Below, in pieces: positions 19,892-31,778 of a stretch of 32,853 bases of DNA. A program made the position numbers and the translations under genes. Source of the stretch: Amphimedon queenslandica (taxonomy: Eukaryota; Porifera; Demospongiae; Haplosclerida; Niphatidae); contig NW_003546505.1 of assembly GCF_000090795.2 (NCBI RefSeq), forward strand, positions 24,199 to 57,051. The letters run 5' to 3'. Every line of letters starts with the position of its first letter. The first letter of the stretch is position 1. Under the pieces are notes generated by a model. The model did not search any database, was not told where the DNA came from, and worked only from the letters and a program-made list of their open reading frames with translations.

Positions 19892-20611
19892 TCCAGCTGC
19901 CTATGAGGCACTAAAATCATTCAATGTTCCTCATTTACCATCGCATTCAACTTTGCAGGCCTATACAAGTGCTTTCCTCCATGAACTTGGGGACAATAGT
20001 GGTTGCTTTGAGGACCAGGTTGGCCAGTTCATTTTACATTGCCATTACGGGTGAAGAAGGGCAGAAGGAATCTCTGAAGAAGGGAGCACTTATATATGAT
20101 AAAGTCAAGGTGATAAACCGGCTTATGTGCAATATTCGTAATCAGCAATAGGTTGGTCTATCCATGTATCATTCAGATCTTTCATGACTAGCTGAAATTT
20201 TTCATTTTCTCAATAATTGCATGCAACAGCCATCGTATATTCTTTAGTTTCTGTGAAGCTTTCTCAGCAGTGACGTTGACATTGTTGGCCCTTATCTCAC
20301 TTGTTCTAAATCATTGGAGAGCAAGTACGTCCTGTGATTTGCATTCAAAACCATTAAAATTATTTGATCATCATGGTCTCAAGAAATCAGTTATCATTTG
20401 TGATGGACTATCTCCAAACCTTGCTATCGTTAAAGCAACACATGAACTCAGTGGTGTGTTTTCCATTACACAAGTTAAGCTCTTTTTCATTACCTTTTCT
20501 CATAGGAAATGTTACACTTCAGATAAAGATCCACTTGAAATCAATTCTTGTATGAGAAACCCATTTGACCTATCTGCATTTATATATTGGTTAATTTGTC
20601 CCACTCACCAG
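19892..20611 (+). pseudogene. P/THAP-like transposase, middle exon
   Basis: The exon starts after an acceptor (TATGTTTGCAG, AG at 19890-19891) with PAAYEALKSFNVPHLPSHST, then LQAYTSAFLHELGDNSGCFE, a block around GALIYDKVKVINRLM (the family usually has D-E-V-K-V here), LSMYHSDLS, QPSYIL-FLWSF and KLFDHHGLKKSVIICDGLSP followed by NLAIVKATHELSG. It ends at FIYWLICPTHQ directly before a donor GTATAC (20612). At least four frameshifts or stops are present. The C-D-G and D-E/K-V-K acids fit a DDE-type core, though the superfamily is uncertain. It is the continuation of the block at 15813-16472; the small part between them and the C-terminus after CPTHQ were not found. Confidence 0.55.
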
Positions 20612-20734
20612 GTATACATGAGTATGCAATTAACAATAATTAACGACCTGGGTGCATAGCCCCAAGGTCATTCCTATACTCGATTTCACCCACATGAAAT
20701 GTTTATATACTATAACTTTAAAAAATTTCTCTTA

Positions 20735-21480
20735 CATAAAAAAAGTAGGGTTGTCAATAAATAAAAGAAACAAGGGGGCTGAGTTCAACCACAATAATTA
20801 ATAGCTCAATTAATAATAATAAACGTTAATTAATACAAGAATAATTCATTCATAAAAATAATTCAAAAATTTCAAACCCTACTTTGCAGAATTTTATGAA
20901 GGAGTATTGCTCCTTTAGAATGACAAGTTTTAGTGAAAGAATGATAACCAAGCTGCTTAGTTCCAGCCTACACAAGCGTGGCGAGTACATTAATATTTTA
21001 ATTCTTTGATATTGTACTGAATCATAAAAATTAAAGAATGCAATAGCCACATAATTATCCATAATTTAGATTTTTTAATTGTGATAACATTAATTTATTC
21101 AATCAATACTACTAGCTGAAAAGTCTTATTTATATTTATCAAGAAAATTTACATCATAGTAATGTAGATGTAGTAGAGCAATCAATAGGTACAGAGGCAT
21201 AGTTATTATTGAAATTCTCTTTATACTGTAGTCTGCCTATCATCATTTTCTGCAAAGTAGTGTGTGAAATTTTTGTATTATTTTTATGAATAAATTATTT
21301 TTGTATTAATTAACTTTTATTATTATTAATTGAGCTATTAATTATTATTATGGTTGAACTCAACCCCCTGTTTCTTTTATTTTTTGACAACCCTACTTTT
21401 TTTATTTAAGAGAAATTTTTTTAGTTACTTGTTTCCATACTTTTTATGAAATTTTATTAATTGATAATCCTTTTAATTGA
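20735..21480. mobile_element. Long-TIR foldback element, copy 2
   Basis: The second copy of the element at 10890-11675, in the same orientation. The left arm holds AAAAAAAGTAGGGTTGTCAA (about 20740) and GAAACAAGGGGGCTGAGTTC; the right arm holds CCCTGTTTCTTTTATTTTTT and GACAACCCTACTTTTTTT, then GTTACTTGTTTCCATAC near 21445. The core shares GCTTAGTTCCAGCCTACACA, TAGAGCAATCAATAGGTACA and TAGTCTGCCTATCATC with copy 1. It abuts the inner end of Helitron copy B's tail. The left end is shorter than the right. Confidence 0.75.
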
Positions 21481-22790
21481 TAATTATAATTTTTTATTAG
21501 ACTTATATGTACATGTAAAAAGTTAATTTTTTAAATTAAAAACTTTAATAAAGTCAAATATCTTTAAGCGTAAAGCAAAAACAGAAATTATAATAGCAAA
21601 GCTTAAAATTAGTGTTTGTTCAATAACGCAAAACAAGTCAATACTTGAGCTTCAATATTCCTACAATACAAATACATGTGATGTACATTATTTAATTATA
21701 TTAACGAGTAAAGCAAATACTTACAGTGGCCATAGTTAATCAGCTAATCAATATTAATCATCAAAAAGATTTATAACCTTGGATCATAATCTATAACACA
21801 ATAAAACACTATGGAGCATTCTACATGTATCTTACTACATATTCCATTGCTAAGACAATGACAATGTGAAACATACATGCATCCAGCTGGTAACTGGTGC
21901 CTCCTGCAGTGTGGTACAACTACTCATCAAGGAACTGTAACAAAACATAATGTTACAATGATTATTATCACAGAAATTAATTTCGTTACCACAATCCAAA
22001 TTAAACAATAGCCTTAGACATTAACTAGACTATGAAAGTATTACATTACACTTTATTGCTGAATCATTAAGTCATTTGCAGCTGCAAATACCTGTAAAGC
22101 AAAGTGAAATAGAAACACCATCAACAGCAAGCAATACACATTAATAGACCACACGAATACATTACAATGTGCAAACAATTGTTTTGTTAATGAGAACATG
22201 TATGCACACAACAGAAGATGCATAGGCAAGAGTTTATTTATATTGAGTAAAGAAAGTACTTACTGTGGCCATAATTATAATGATATAATAATCAAATGAG
22301 TGTACAATATGTAACCTAGAATCATAACTTATAACAAAATACATAAGACATCTCACAATACTCTCCATGTTACTACATATTTTATAGCTATGACTATGAC
22401 AATGCGAAACCTATGCAGCTGGAAAATGGCGCTTCCTGCATTGTGATACAACTACAGATCAAAGAGCTGCAACAAAACATTAAGTTACATTTAATAAAGA
22501 AATTAATTAATTTAGTTACAACAATCTAAATCCAGAATTGCCTTTCATTTTATTGCACATTCCAACATCATGCAATGAAAGTATTGCTGAATCAGAAAAT
22601 CATTTCCAGCTGTAATTACCTGTAAAGCATAGTAATAGAAACATATCAAAAGCAAGCAATGTAAACTCATAGGCTAATAATAACAATAGTACAAACGGTA
22701 ATGGTGAACAAACTTTATTACCAATCACATCAAACCTCACTATTTAACACCACATTGTAGTCCTTGTGCCAAGCAAGTACCTGTAAAAGT
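21480..22790 (-). repeat. Duplicated exon-like modules in copy B tail
   Basis: Two diverged units of about 530 bp lie in tandem. Each has, in minus-strand sense, a T-rich stretch ending TTTACAG|GTA, a block with AATGATTCAGCAATA or similar, and an exon-like segment: 22466-22264 (acceptor TTTTGTTGCAG, donor GTAAGT) and 21934-21725 (acceptor TTTTGTTACAG, donor GTAAGT). Copy A has one such unit. A copy of GTGCAAACAAT...GTTAATGAGAACATG at about 22168-22202 repeats that at about 22982-23014, showing the duplication unit is larger than the exon-like part. None of the modules shares a conserved reading frame. Confidence 0.55.
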
Positions 22791-23666
22791 ATGAATGTGA
22801 CATATTAACTAAAAATGATAATGGTAGCATCTACAAATGTTTCTGATTGGATCATACATGTATGTGCATGCATGTATTTTAGACATAATATTGCTTACTA
22901 ATGCTATCCTCAGTTAAGATACATGTACTTTCATGATCTGCTTAATATAAAATAACATTGTGTACATGAAGAATTTCCAATGTGCAAACAATATTTTTTT
23001 GTTAATGAGAACATGCACATGCTATAACAATCATCAATAAAAGATGTGCAACATCAGCTGGAAAGCATTTAATATGCGCACAGCATTGATGGCAGCATTA
23101 TTCAAATGTGCAACAACAGCCGGCAAGCATTAACTTAATAATGCACATAGCATTGATGGCAGCATTATGCGCAACATCAGCTGGCAAGCATTAACATATA
23201 TGTAATGCGCACAGCTTTGATGGCAGCATTAACATGCATGATGATCATTATTTATTATAGGTATTGAATCACGGCTTGAATAATACTACATGTATAATAA
23301 CAAATTTTAATGTTACTTAATTTTTCTAGTCAGGACTTCAATTTTTCAGCAGCGCCCAGATCCATAAGCACCTGTTGTTTGTAATAAACATGTAGTATAG
23401 TACAAGCCACAAACAAGATCCAGATTTGATAATTACAGCTTCCTCCCTTCCTAACCCTCTGTCTTATATAAATGATAGTCACACAAATTTGAATCAATGC
23501 TTAACTCTAATGAACAGTTAACCTCTTTGACACCCTCTCCCTGTCGATTATAGCAACAAGTATTCAATATTCACTGTTATACATTCAATAATCTCACTTC
23601 CTAAATTGAGTTAGATCTCTTTATACTGAGCAATACTGAGTGGATATGCACCACTGGTTTTCACAC
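22791..23666 (-). other. Copy B tail between the modules and the 880-bp insertion
   Basis: Non-coding, pairing with copy A 8230-9010. It includes the minisatellite (23043-23231), a block GATCCAGATTTGATAATTAC (about 23419) whose complement lies in copy A near 8440, and TACATGTA motifs. No reading frame of interest. Confidence 0.6.
23043..23231 (-). repeat. Minisatellite, three units (copy B tail)
   Basis: Three units of about 58-64 bp (23043-23100, 23107-23167, 23168-23231), each with GCAACATCAGCTGGCAAGCA or a variant and GCATTGATGGCAGCATTA or a variant. They are the complement of the two-unit array in copy A (8630-8752). Confidence 0.8.
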
Positions 23667-24546
23667 CATGTCCAGCTATTGCAATGGGACTTCCGGTCGC
23701 ATTAATTTAATGATATTCATTGGAATTACCATAGCAACGGCAGCTCAGCAATGGTGGATTGATAGGAAGCTTCACTACAAAGCCTGCTAACGTCTTTCTG
23801 GTTCATGGATGGGACTTCACTAGATACTTGGAGCTTCTTGAATGCTACTTAATGCAATTGGTTATGGTAGTTTTTTCATATTCTATTGTTAAAGTGGCAG
23901 GCGTGGCGCAAGAAGACTCATCCACTAACAAAAGGCCTTCTTGTTATTACTTTAAAAGGATCTAGAGACATGATTTGCTTGTATAGCTGTTAAGCACTCT
24001 TAGTTTTACTTTATTATTCCCATGAGAAGAGAAAAGCACTTGTTCACTCTTGTTACTGCACCCGTTATCACCGAGGTTATCACTGAGACGACTAAAATTA
24101 TTTCACCTTTAGAAGACTAAAGTACCGAACAAAGTTTTGAATTTCTTTATCTTTTTTGCATGATTGGGCAGTAAAAATGTTTTACTTTCACAAAATAAGT
24201 GCGCAATTTGTCAAAAATTGTTTGAAATTTAGATATAACCATTCAAAAAGTAAAAAAATTATCATACATACATAAAGGAATGACAAAAATGGCGGCACTG
24301 ACTGCCTCATCTTTAATCTGCAAATGTTCCACACAAAGTTACTCCAAGTGCTGTCATATTTAGCAGGAACACAGGTATAATTATGGAGAACAGCTACTGA
24401 AGTGCGCAAATTGATGAGACTTATTCTAAAGAAAGATATAGCCTAGTAAATGGAAATGTCCATTCCTGCCCTGTATAAAGTCAACCAGTAGTATACGGAG
24501 ATAATTGCTCAGTATACTAATCCGCGTCCACTCATTGCTGGACATG
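23667..24546. mobile_element. 880-bp non-autonomous insertion, absent from copy A
   Basis: The pairing of the two tails is broken here. Copy A runs straight through GGTTTTCAGACACACTCACA (as complement), while copy B has GGTTTTCACAC, then 880 bp, then CACTCACATC. The insertion begins CATGTCCAGCTATTG and its other end is the complement, CATGTCCAGCAATG, giving a TIR of at least 10 bp. The flanks CACAC/CACTC may be a mutated 5-bp target duplication. Promoter-type motifs lie inside: ACTTCCGG (ETS-like, 23689-23696), TTACCATAGCAAC (X-box-like, 23726-23738) and AAAATGGCGGC (YY1-like, 24286-24296). Frames inside (23759-23965 and 24409-24188) have no recognisable similarity. The superfamily is not identified. 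Confidence 0.7.
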
Positions 24547-24662
24547 CACTCACATCATTCACATTGCACATGCAGTGAAATAGAAGTCACATTAAACAAC
24601 CAATGTTTTAAAGATGATGGACCTCCCATACACCATACCCACTTTCCATCAACAATCAATGC

Positions 24663-25290
24663 TTAAGAAATATTAATAGACTTAACTGCTTGAAAATGAT
24701 TAGTACAAACGTGCTTCAAATACAAAGCAGGTGTATTAGTATCACAAGGAATACCATATAAAGTTTGGGTTCCATATCTAGCTCAGCCAACAATAGTAGG
24801 AGCAAGTGAATATGAATATATAGATATGCCTAACATTGCAGTTAGTATAATAATCTTTGTGTCAGTGGCCCACACACAATTCTTATACATTTTGGACTTA
24901 TTCATGTAATCAGATATGCTTGAATATCTGGTTGCACTTAATGTTCTATTAAACAATTCTTCTTCAAAGTTTGGCATATTACTAACAATTCCTTCACGTA
25001 ATTCATAATACTGAGAAATCGACCCAGTAATGAGATATGAAAGGGCATAAAATAAACTGTTCCCATCACCAGGGACATCAAGAGTACTATTAGGAACTCT
25101 TTCATCTGACAATGGTGTTGTTGGACTGCCAGGTAAGATTCTAGCAGCTGTGACAAATTTGAGATTTAAAATCTCCCATCACCTTCTTTGAAATTCTTCA
25201 TTACCAGGGTAGTAAACATAATCCCATTGTCTCCTCACAATATCTGGGTTGGGAGGCTCTTCATAAGTAAAGATGACATCATCTTTCTTG
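24663..25290 (-). pseudogene. Helitron B OTU domain, catalytic Cys replaced
   Basis: Counterpart of copy A 7456-8070. It reads PNPDIVRRQWDYVYYPGNEE, then a stop (QRR*WEI), then LPGSPTTPLSDERVPNSTLD, GDGNSLFYALSYLITG and ATDTKIIILTAMLGISIYSY. The catalytic position is Ser (AGT, plus coordinates 25056-25058) where copy A has Cys. A TGA follows APTIVG (about 24783). The sequence after it still reads CTNHFQAVKSINIS to a TAA at 24663, so the His survives only beyond the stop. The domain is therefore inactive by three separate changes. Confidence 0.75.
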
Positions 25291-25850
25291 GATTACTTGT
25301 CTTTGAAATATAGATACAATCAGACTACTACTACAATGGTCATTTTTTACAACACACTTGGTATTATCATCTTTTGGTTTAAATTTAATGTTTGAGAATT
25401 TTATAGATACAATGAGACTACTACAACTATCATCATCTTTGACATTAAATTTGTTTTTTAGGTCTTTCAAATTAATTGAAACAATTAATTGATCATCTTT
25501 TTTTGAGCGAGACACTACCAAAGCAGTATTGTCAGTACTACTGTCGATATCAACTTTTCTTTTTTGGGGGCAAAGCTTGTTTAAAGCATTATTGTCACAT
25601 AGTTTGCTCTTTTTGAGGCGATTAGACTTTTGTTAATCAGCACTCTTACGTTTATTGCTACTGACAGTACTGTTACTAGTGCTTTGTACATGACTTACAG
25701 ACACCTTGGCATTCTTACTACAAGGTTCACCATCACCAATTATACCAGTCACTTGAATCTTTCCCTTCTTTCCTTTACTTTTCTTGATTTGAGGTAAGTC
25801 ATTCCGAAATTTACTTGTCAGCCTGTTAATTTCGTTAATGCACAGATTAC
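25279..25850 (-). pseudogene. Helitron B linker with LIVSI repeats
   Basis: INRLTSKFRNDLPQIKKSKG leads into a lysine/serine-rich stretch with a stop at 25633, then DQLIVSINLKDLKNK, DDDSCSSLIVSIKFSNIK and NDHCSSSLIVSI, the same three units as copy A. The third unit is cut by a frameshift (IFQRQVIQER). Conservation of the LIVSI cores while the spacers vary suggests that they mattered in the ancestor. Confidence 0.6.
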
Positions 25851-27290
25851 TAACTTTAACAGAGAGAGGATCAAATGAAAATAAATGTAATCCATTTAAT
25901 GTGTGTACACGAGACAATGCAACATATGCCATACCATCCCCCAAAACAACAGTCGATAAATCAATAATGGCTGTATCTAGTGAGAGGCCCTGACATTCAT
26001 GCATAGTAATAGCATAAGAAAGTATAAGGGGAAACTGTTTCCTATGTATATACAAATTCTTAGATAGCATAAATCTAGATGTAACCCTTTCTATGTCACA
26101 AGTTACATCAATATGATCAAATTTGATTGATATATGTGTAGCATAAATACCCATTACTGTACCAAAGGCACCATTAACTAATCCTAATGTCACATCAAAA
26201 TTACGTCTTAGCATTACTCTACAGCCTACTGCTAAAGACAATACAGTTTCTAAACCAGCCGTTTTGCTTGGTTGATCTTTTAGTTTCTCTATTTTTTTTG
26301 TCAAATTTTGCTGTGCTGCCACTTTCATCAACAACATCAACACATGCTAATTCTATTTTCTCAGTTTCTAGACTTTGTGTAACATTAATTCATTGATTTT
26401 TTGGCAGGTGTCTACCTTAGAAAATAAGCAAATTGGAGGATTTGTTCCTTCACTTTCCAATTCTTTATAGTTTAGTTATATTGAAACCTTAAATACGCGA
26501 CTCTTAAGCATATCAATGGTTTCATCAGTCAGACAGCCATGCCTAACAGAATCAAGCATTTTAAAGAAAGTTTCGTCTCCTTTTTGTCGCTCATTGATTG
26601 TGAGTTCTTCATACTCTAATGTTTTTTTCCATATGTTAACTGCATTTGCTGCTCCATGTCTAGTTTTTAATAGTTTGTTGCTAATTTTTTTAAATACTGG
26701 CCTACCATTAACTGGTGGCAATTGTAAGAGGTCACCTACAAATAAAATATTTTTGGATCCAAACCATTCATCAGTACCAAATATCTCTTCTAAGCGCATG
26801 TGTAACTATGCTAGATTTATATTGGATACCATAGATACCTCATCTACTATTATAATTTTTAAATTTTTAAGTGTAATTTTTATCCTTTTCTGAGCTTCTT
26901 TATTCAAAGCCCAATATCCAGCTGTCTTTCCCTCATGCTCTATTGGTAGCTGAAATAATCTATGTATTGTCAGTCTGCCTACATTCAATGCGGCTATACC
27001 TGTTGGTGCTACTATAGCACACATAATTTCACCACTTTTTGGATGCATATGTCATCCACTAGGCATTTTATTGCTTCTATTAAAAATGATTTACCAGTAC
27101 CACCTACACCACTAATAAACATTCTTAGCGGTTTGATATTTTCTAATCTAAGTAGTCTTGAAGACTCATTCTCTAATAAGTCTTCACGTTCTTTTTGACT
27201 TATAAGATGAATCTTAATTTTATTAAAAACTCTTTTTTGATATATATTAAGCATTGTTTCTCTTTCCTCTAATGTTAAATTAGGTACATT
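25851..27290 (-). pseudogene. Helitron B Pif1-type helicase
   Basis: Reading right to left: ERETMLNIYQKRVFNKIKIH; Walker A GVGGTGKSFLIEAIKCLV (about 27110-27060), then a shift; MCAIVAPTGIAALNVGRLTI (about 27020); IIIVDEVSMV (about 26850), a stop at 26804-26806; FVGDLLQLPPVNGRP (about 26740-26700); a gap of broken sequence at 26475-26345; then an open run with LAVGCRVMLRRNFDVTLGLV, SYAITMHECQGLSLD and YVALSRVHTLNGLH (26260-25880). Motif VI keeps S-R. The usual Lys of HKxQG is Glu here (HECQG), whereas copy A keeps Lys. Confidence 0.8.
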
Positions 27291-28468
<1,178 letters not shown>

Positions 28469-29147
28469 TTAAAGCCATTGGAGGATGTGATAATGAGGCG
28501 CTCCACGCATTTGATATTCTTTTTTAACATAATATTGCTCTACTTTGCCAAGAACACCTCTCTGGAGAATGACAATGTTAAAGAAATCCTTAAATTTGTG
28601 TGAAAATTGTCGTGATACTGAAACAGGGTCCTTAGTACATAATCTAGAAATACTATATGATTGTGGTGCATTATTCACTTTTCTTAAATATTGTGCTATA
28701 TCAGCTGAATCGTATTCAGCACAACTTAATGTAAGGAAAAGTGTTGGTGAGCCATACTCAGCAATCATTGCTTTGACTTCACCTTTCACACGGAACCAAT
28801 ATTGATTTGTGCCCCATATTGGAGCCAACATGGTACTTGAATTGCCCTCAAATTCTTCATCTAACACATTTTTTTTATTTCAGTAACAGTTTGACCAACG
28901 TTGTCCCTTGATGTTTTTAATAAATTATATATGCCAGTTTTTAGGGCCTTGTGAATTTTTAATCCGTAATAGTGCAAACAAAATGATTTCTACGAAATCG
29001 GGGATTTTTCATTAAAGTTCTTGATTTTATGTATTCACTAAATGATAAAGTCTGTGCTGGATAGCTTTGTCTTTCATATTGTCCAGTTGGAAATAAAGTA
29101 GGAAGGCATAACAAATCAAGAGGCTCTTGCCTATTGTCTATAGGCAC
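28469..29147 (-). pseudogene. Helitron B Rep region (Helitron_like_N), HUH intact
   Basis: DLLCLPTLFPTGQYERQSYP and LSFSEYIKSRTL (29147-29010) are followed by a broken stretch, then an open run 28867-28469 with STMLAPIWGTNQYWFRVKGE, GSPTLFLTLSCAEYDSADIA, SVSRQFSHKFKDFFN and EYQMRGAPHYHILQW. Both histidines of the HUH motif are present (His codons on the minus strand at plus 28493-28495 and 28487-28489). The run stops just after the motif. Compared with copy A this region keeps the frame across the site where copy A shifts (about 4072-4200). Confidence 0.75.
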
Positions 29148-29770
29148 TTCTTTACATTCATTAATTTATATTGACTGATATCAGAACCTGTTGCAATTTT
29201 ACTATCAAGATTTCTAATCGTACATGCTGAAAGGCCTTCTAAATCTTGATCATTTGCTTTTTGAAGCATTTTACAAGTAGTATTGCTAACTACTTGTATA
29301 ACATTTTTAGACGATTCGTCGATGGAATCATCATCTACGTTTCTATAAAGCCAATTTATTTCTTTTAATTTTCTTAGTGCTGCTTTTATTTTATTTACAT
29401 CAACTAAACTATGCTAGACATTATTTGATTTAGTAGCCTGTCCATTAATAATAATATAAAGTTCTGGATCAGGCAAATGATTAGAATCTATACCAATCTC
29501 ATTTAAAGTTTCCATGGTTTTTTCCAATGGAAGAGGTAAATAAAACATTGCACCTTTCAGAGCCTTCAAAGAATTATAGGTAGGCACTTTTAAGCTGTGT
29601 GTGCCTAGCCTAACAATTGTCTGAAAACATTTGGCTGTCTGTCTTATTTGGCAACTTAAAGGATCCAAATTTTCCAATTCTTTGGGTACTTTAACCCATT
29701 GAGCAACAACGTGCTGGAACTTCATTTTTCCTCATAATAGGGTTTACAATGATTACAAATAAACATAAGT
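29148..29770 (-). pseudogene. Helitron B DUF6570-like region
   Basis: MFICNHCKPYYEEK (about 29765) is followed by a shift, then VPKELENLDPLSCQIRQTAK, GTHSLKVPTYNSLKALKGAM and ELYIIINGQATKSNNV (29725-29414). A stop breaks it at the point where copy A reads VWHSIVDVNK. The remaining RKLKEINWLYRNVDDDSIDE and AYTIRNLDSKIATGSDISQY-type sequence extends to about 29165. Confidence 0.55.
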
Positions 29771-30600
29771 TTGTTTAATGCCATCAGATCATTCTCTCTA
29801 ATGTAATCTAATAGGATATTCCAAACATCACTATCTAATTTTTTAGCTTGAGTGACAGACTTTTTTCTTAAAAGCCTCTCACAGCTCCAACAAGCATTAA
29901 CAGCCTGATCAGACCAAGCTTTCTTAAATTCATCAATAGCATCAGAATACTAAAAATAAAGTACAGTATCTAAATTTTGTATTCTAAATGGGTCATCTTC
30001 ATTCTTCACCATCATTTATAGCGTAATACACATTATCAAATTTAGTCTCATTGGCTTCATTAATTTTTACATCTATCAATTGTGCTATATCGCCATCAGC
30101 AAAGGAAAAATCAATAATATCTATTGTTAAATTGGCATTTCTGGCAACATAAAAGTGTTTCAAAAGGCGTCTCAACAAAGGATAATGAACAGATGCATTG
30201 CGTAAAATACGCAGCATACTCTTACATTCAGTATCATTACTACTACACACAATAGGATGGCCTATCCTCTCACAAATAATTTCTGAATCTTTAATATATT
30301 TCAACGCCATTTTCATCTTTTTTAACAATTACTGTTACATTTGGATTATCACAGTAATCCTGTTCATGCACTTGATCTATTTCTTCAACAAGCAGGGATC
30401 TTGTCATATAATGAGTATTTGGACAATTATCACATACATCTAATTGCTTCCTCAATTCTTTAATGGATTAATCAAAATAACGTCTAACTTCAATAATGGA
30501 ACTAATGTCATTTTCTAATAAAGACTTGCACCTGTCTATACAGTGCCATTTGAGGGCAGGCTTTCTGTTATTAGTATACATTCTATTATTATCAAAATTG
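29771..30600 (-). pseudogene. Helitron B Cys-rich region upstream of DUF6570
   Basis: Counterpart of copy A 2100-2930. MYTNNRKPALKWHCIDRC (about 30580) runs to a stop at RRYFD*SIKEL. CDNCPNTHYMTRSLLVEE follows, a shift lies near 30310, then 30328-29999 reads RIGHPIVCSSNDTECKSMLR and LLRRLLKHFYVARNANLTID. After another shift, CWSCERLLRKKSVTQAKKLD (about 29900-29840) reads on without the break copy A has in its A-run. Confidence 0.6.
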
Positions 30601-31376
30601 TCATCTTCAGAATCACTATCATCATTACATTCTTCTACTCATCAATACATGATACATTAACAACCCCTGCTACATAACAGGTGCCATTTGTATCAACAGG
30701 GATTGCAATTGGACTACCTAATTGGCTATCAGAGTTATCATTAGGATACAAATATGCTGATTCATAAAAGTAAGGCTCACTACTCTTTCTGTGACATTGC
30801 TCACCAAAATCACTAAAGCTATTTAACTTCAAATTTCCTAATGCTATTTGCTGCACGTGTCAATACACCTACTTTGTGGGATCTGTTTTTCAAAACTGAT
30901 TCTAACAATTTACTTGATGCAGCATTACATTTACTATCATATGATGTGTTCTCCAAATCTACACCTTTCATACTTGATGGCAATAAATCATCCACTATTT
31001 CGGGGCTGTAATATACTGCTTCTTTAATTTTTATAAAATAATATTCCTTTGCTTCACTATTTGGTGCAGGTAATGAGTAATTTGAACGTAATTTATACAA
31101 TATGTGACTATAATTACGTTCGTAATAATCTTTTTTTAGACGCCTTTTATTTTCCTTGATTAGTGCCACGTTTAACTTATCCATTTCATTATCAGATAAT
31201 TGAAATCTATCTTTTACACTTAATATTGCATCTCTATTCTTGTAATATCGATTCAAGGAGTTTTGTTTTTGTCGGCCTGGATTTTGTTGATATCGTTCCT
31301 TTGATTTTTTATTTTGGGGGTGTGGATTCCTTGGATAATGTTCTGTAGAGGCTCCTTTTTTTAGGTCCGGATTCAT
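30601..31376 (-). pseudogene. Helitron B N-terminal basic region
   Basis: From 31376 the frame reads MNPDLKKGASTEHYPRNPHP, then KSKERYQQNPGRQKQNSLNR, basic repeats like those at copy A 1371-1470. SNYSLPAPNSEAKEYYFIKI, SLMPSSMKGVDLE-type blocks and KNRSHKVGVLTRAANSIRKF follow to 30819. A shift moves the reading to 30856-30635 (FGEQCHRKSSEPYFYESAYL and SPIAIPVDTNGTCYVAGVVN). An ATG at 31376 is available, but homologous basic sequence continues upstream, so it need not be the native start. Confidence 0.6.
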
Positions 31377-31494
31377 ACTATATTTTTTTCTAGAATAGCA
31401 AGTTGATTTTAAAATTTTGCTATCCTTGTTTTTGCTGTACCATTTTTTTACATTTTTGCAATATATAACCTGGGTTCAATGCATGGAATTTCTT

Positions 31495-31778
31495 TCAATA
31501 CACAAGCTTATACTTTTTACTTATCTTATATACAACTCTTGCTTTGCTTTTGACCCTCTTACACTGCCTTATGTAGTAAGCTCTGGCGTAGGACCTGTTT
31601 TTAGATATGAAGCCTTCCATTTCTTTTCTATTATCATAAATCTTAGAGAATTTTTTTTTAGATTTTGTCCCAGTTAAATCACTCTTCCTTTTTCTACTTC
31701 CTTTTTTTACAACTAATAGCACAACAATTACACTTAACATTAAAACAACAAAATACCATAACACCAAGTACATGTATG
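31495..31778 (-). pseudogene. Helitron B N-terminal hydrophobic segment and basic region
   Basis: The frame reads YMYLVLWYFVVLMLSVIVVL followed by a strongly basic stretch (KKGSRKRKSDLTGTKSKKK), then NRSYARAYYIRQCKRVKSKA, to a TGA at 31495. It matches copy A 940-1240, where the frame is more broken and where the TGA is instead TCA. The first residues of the open frame (above 31778) come from an inserted hAT end and are not native. One strongly hydrophobic segment of about 20 residues followed by lysines looks like a membrane anchor. Confidence 0.45.
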
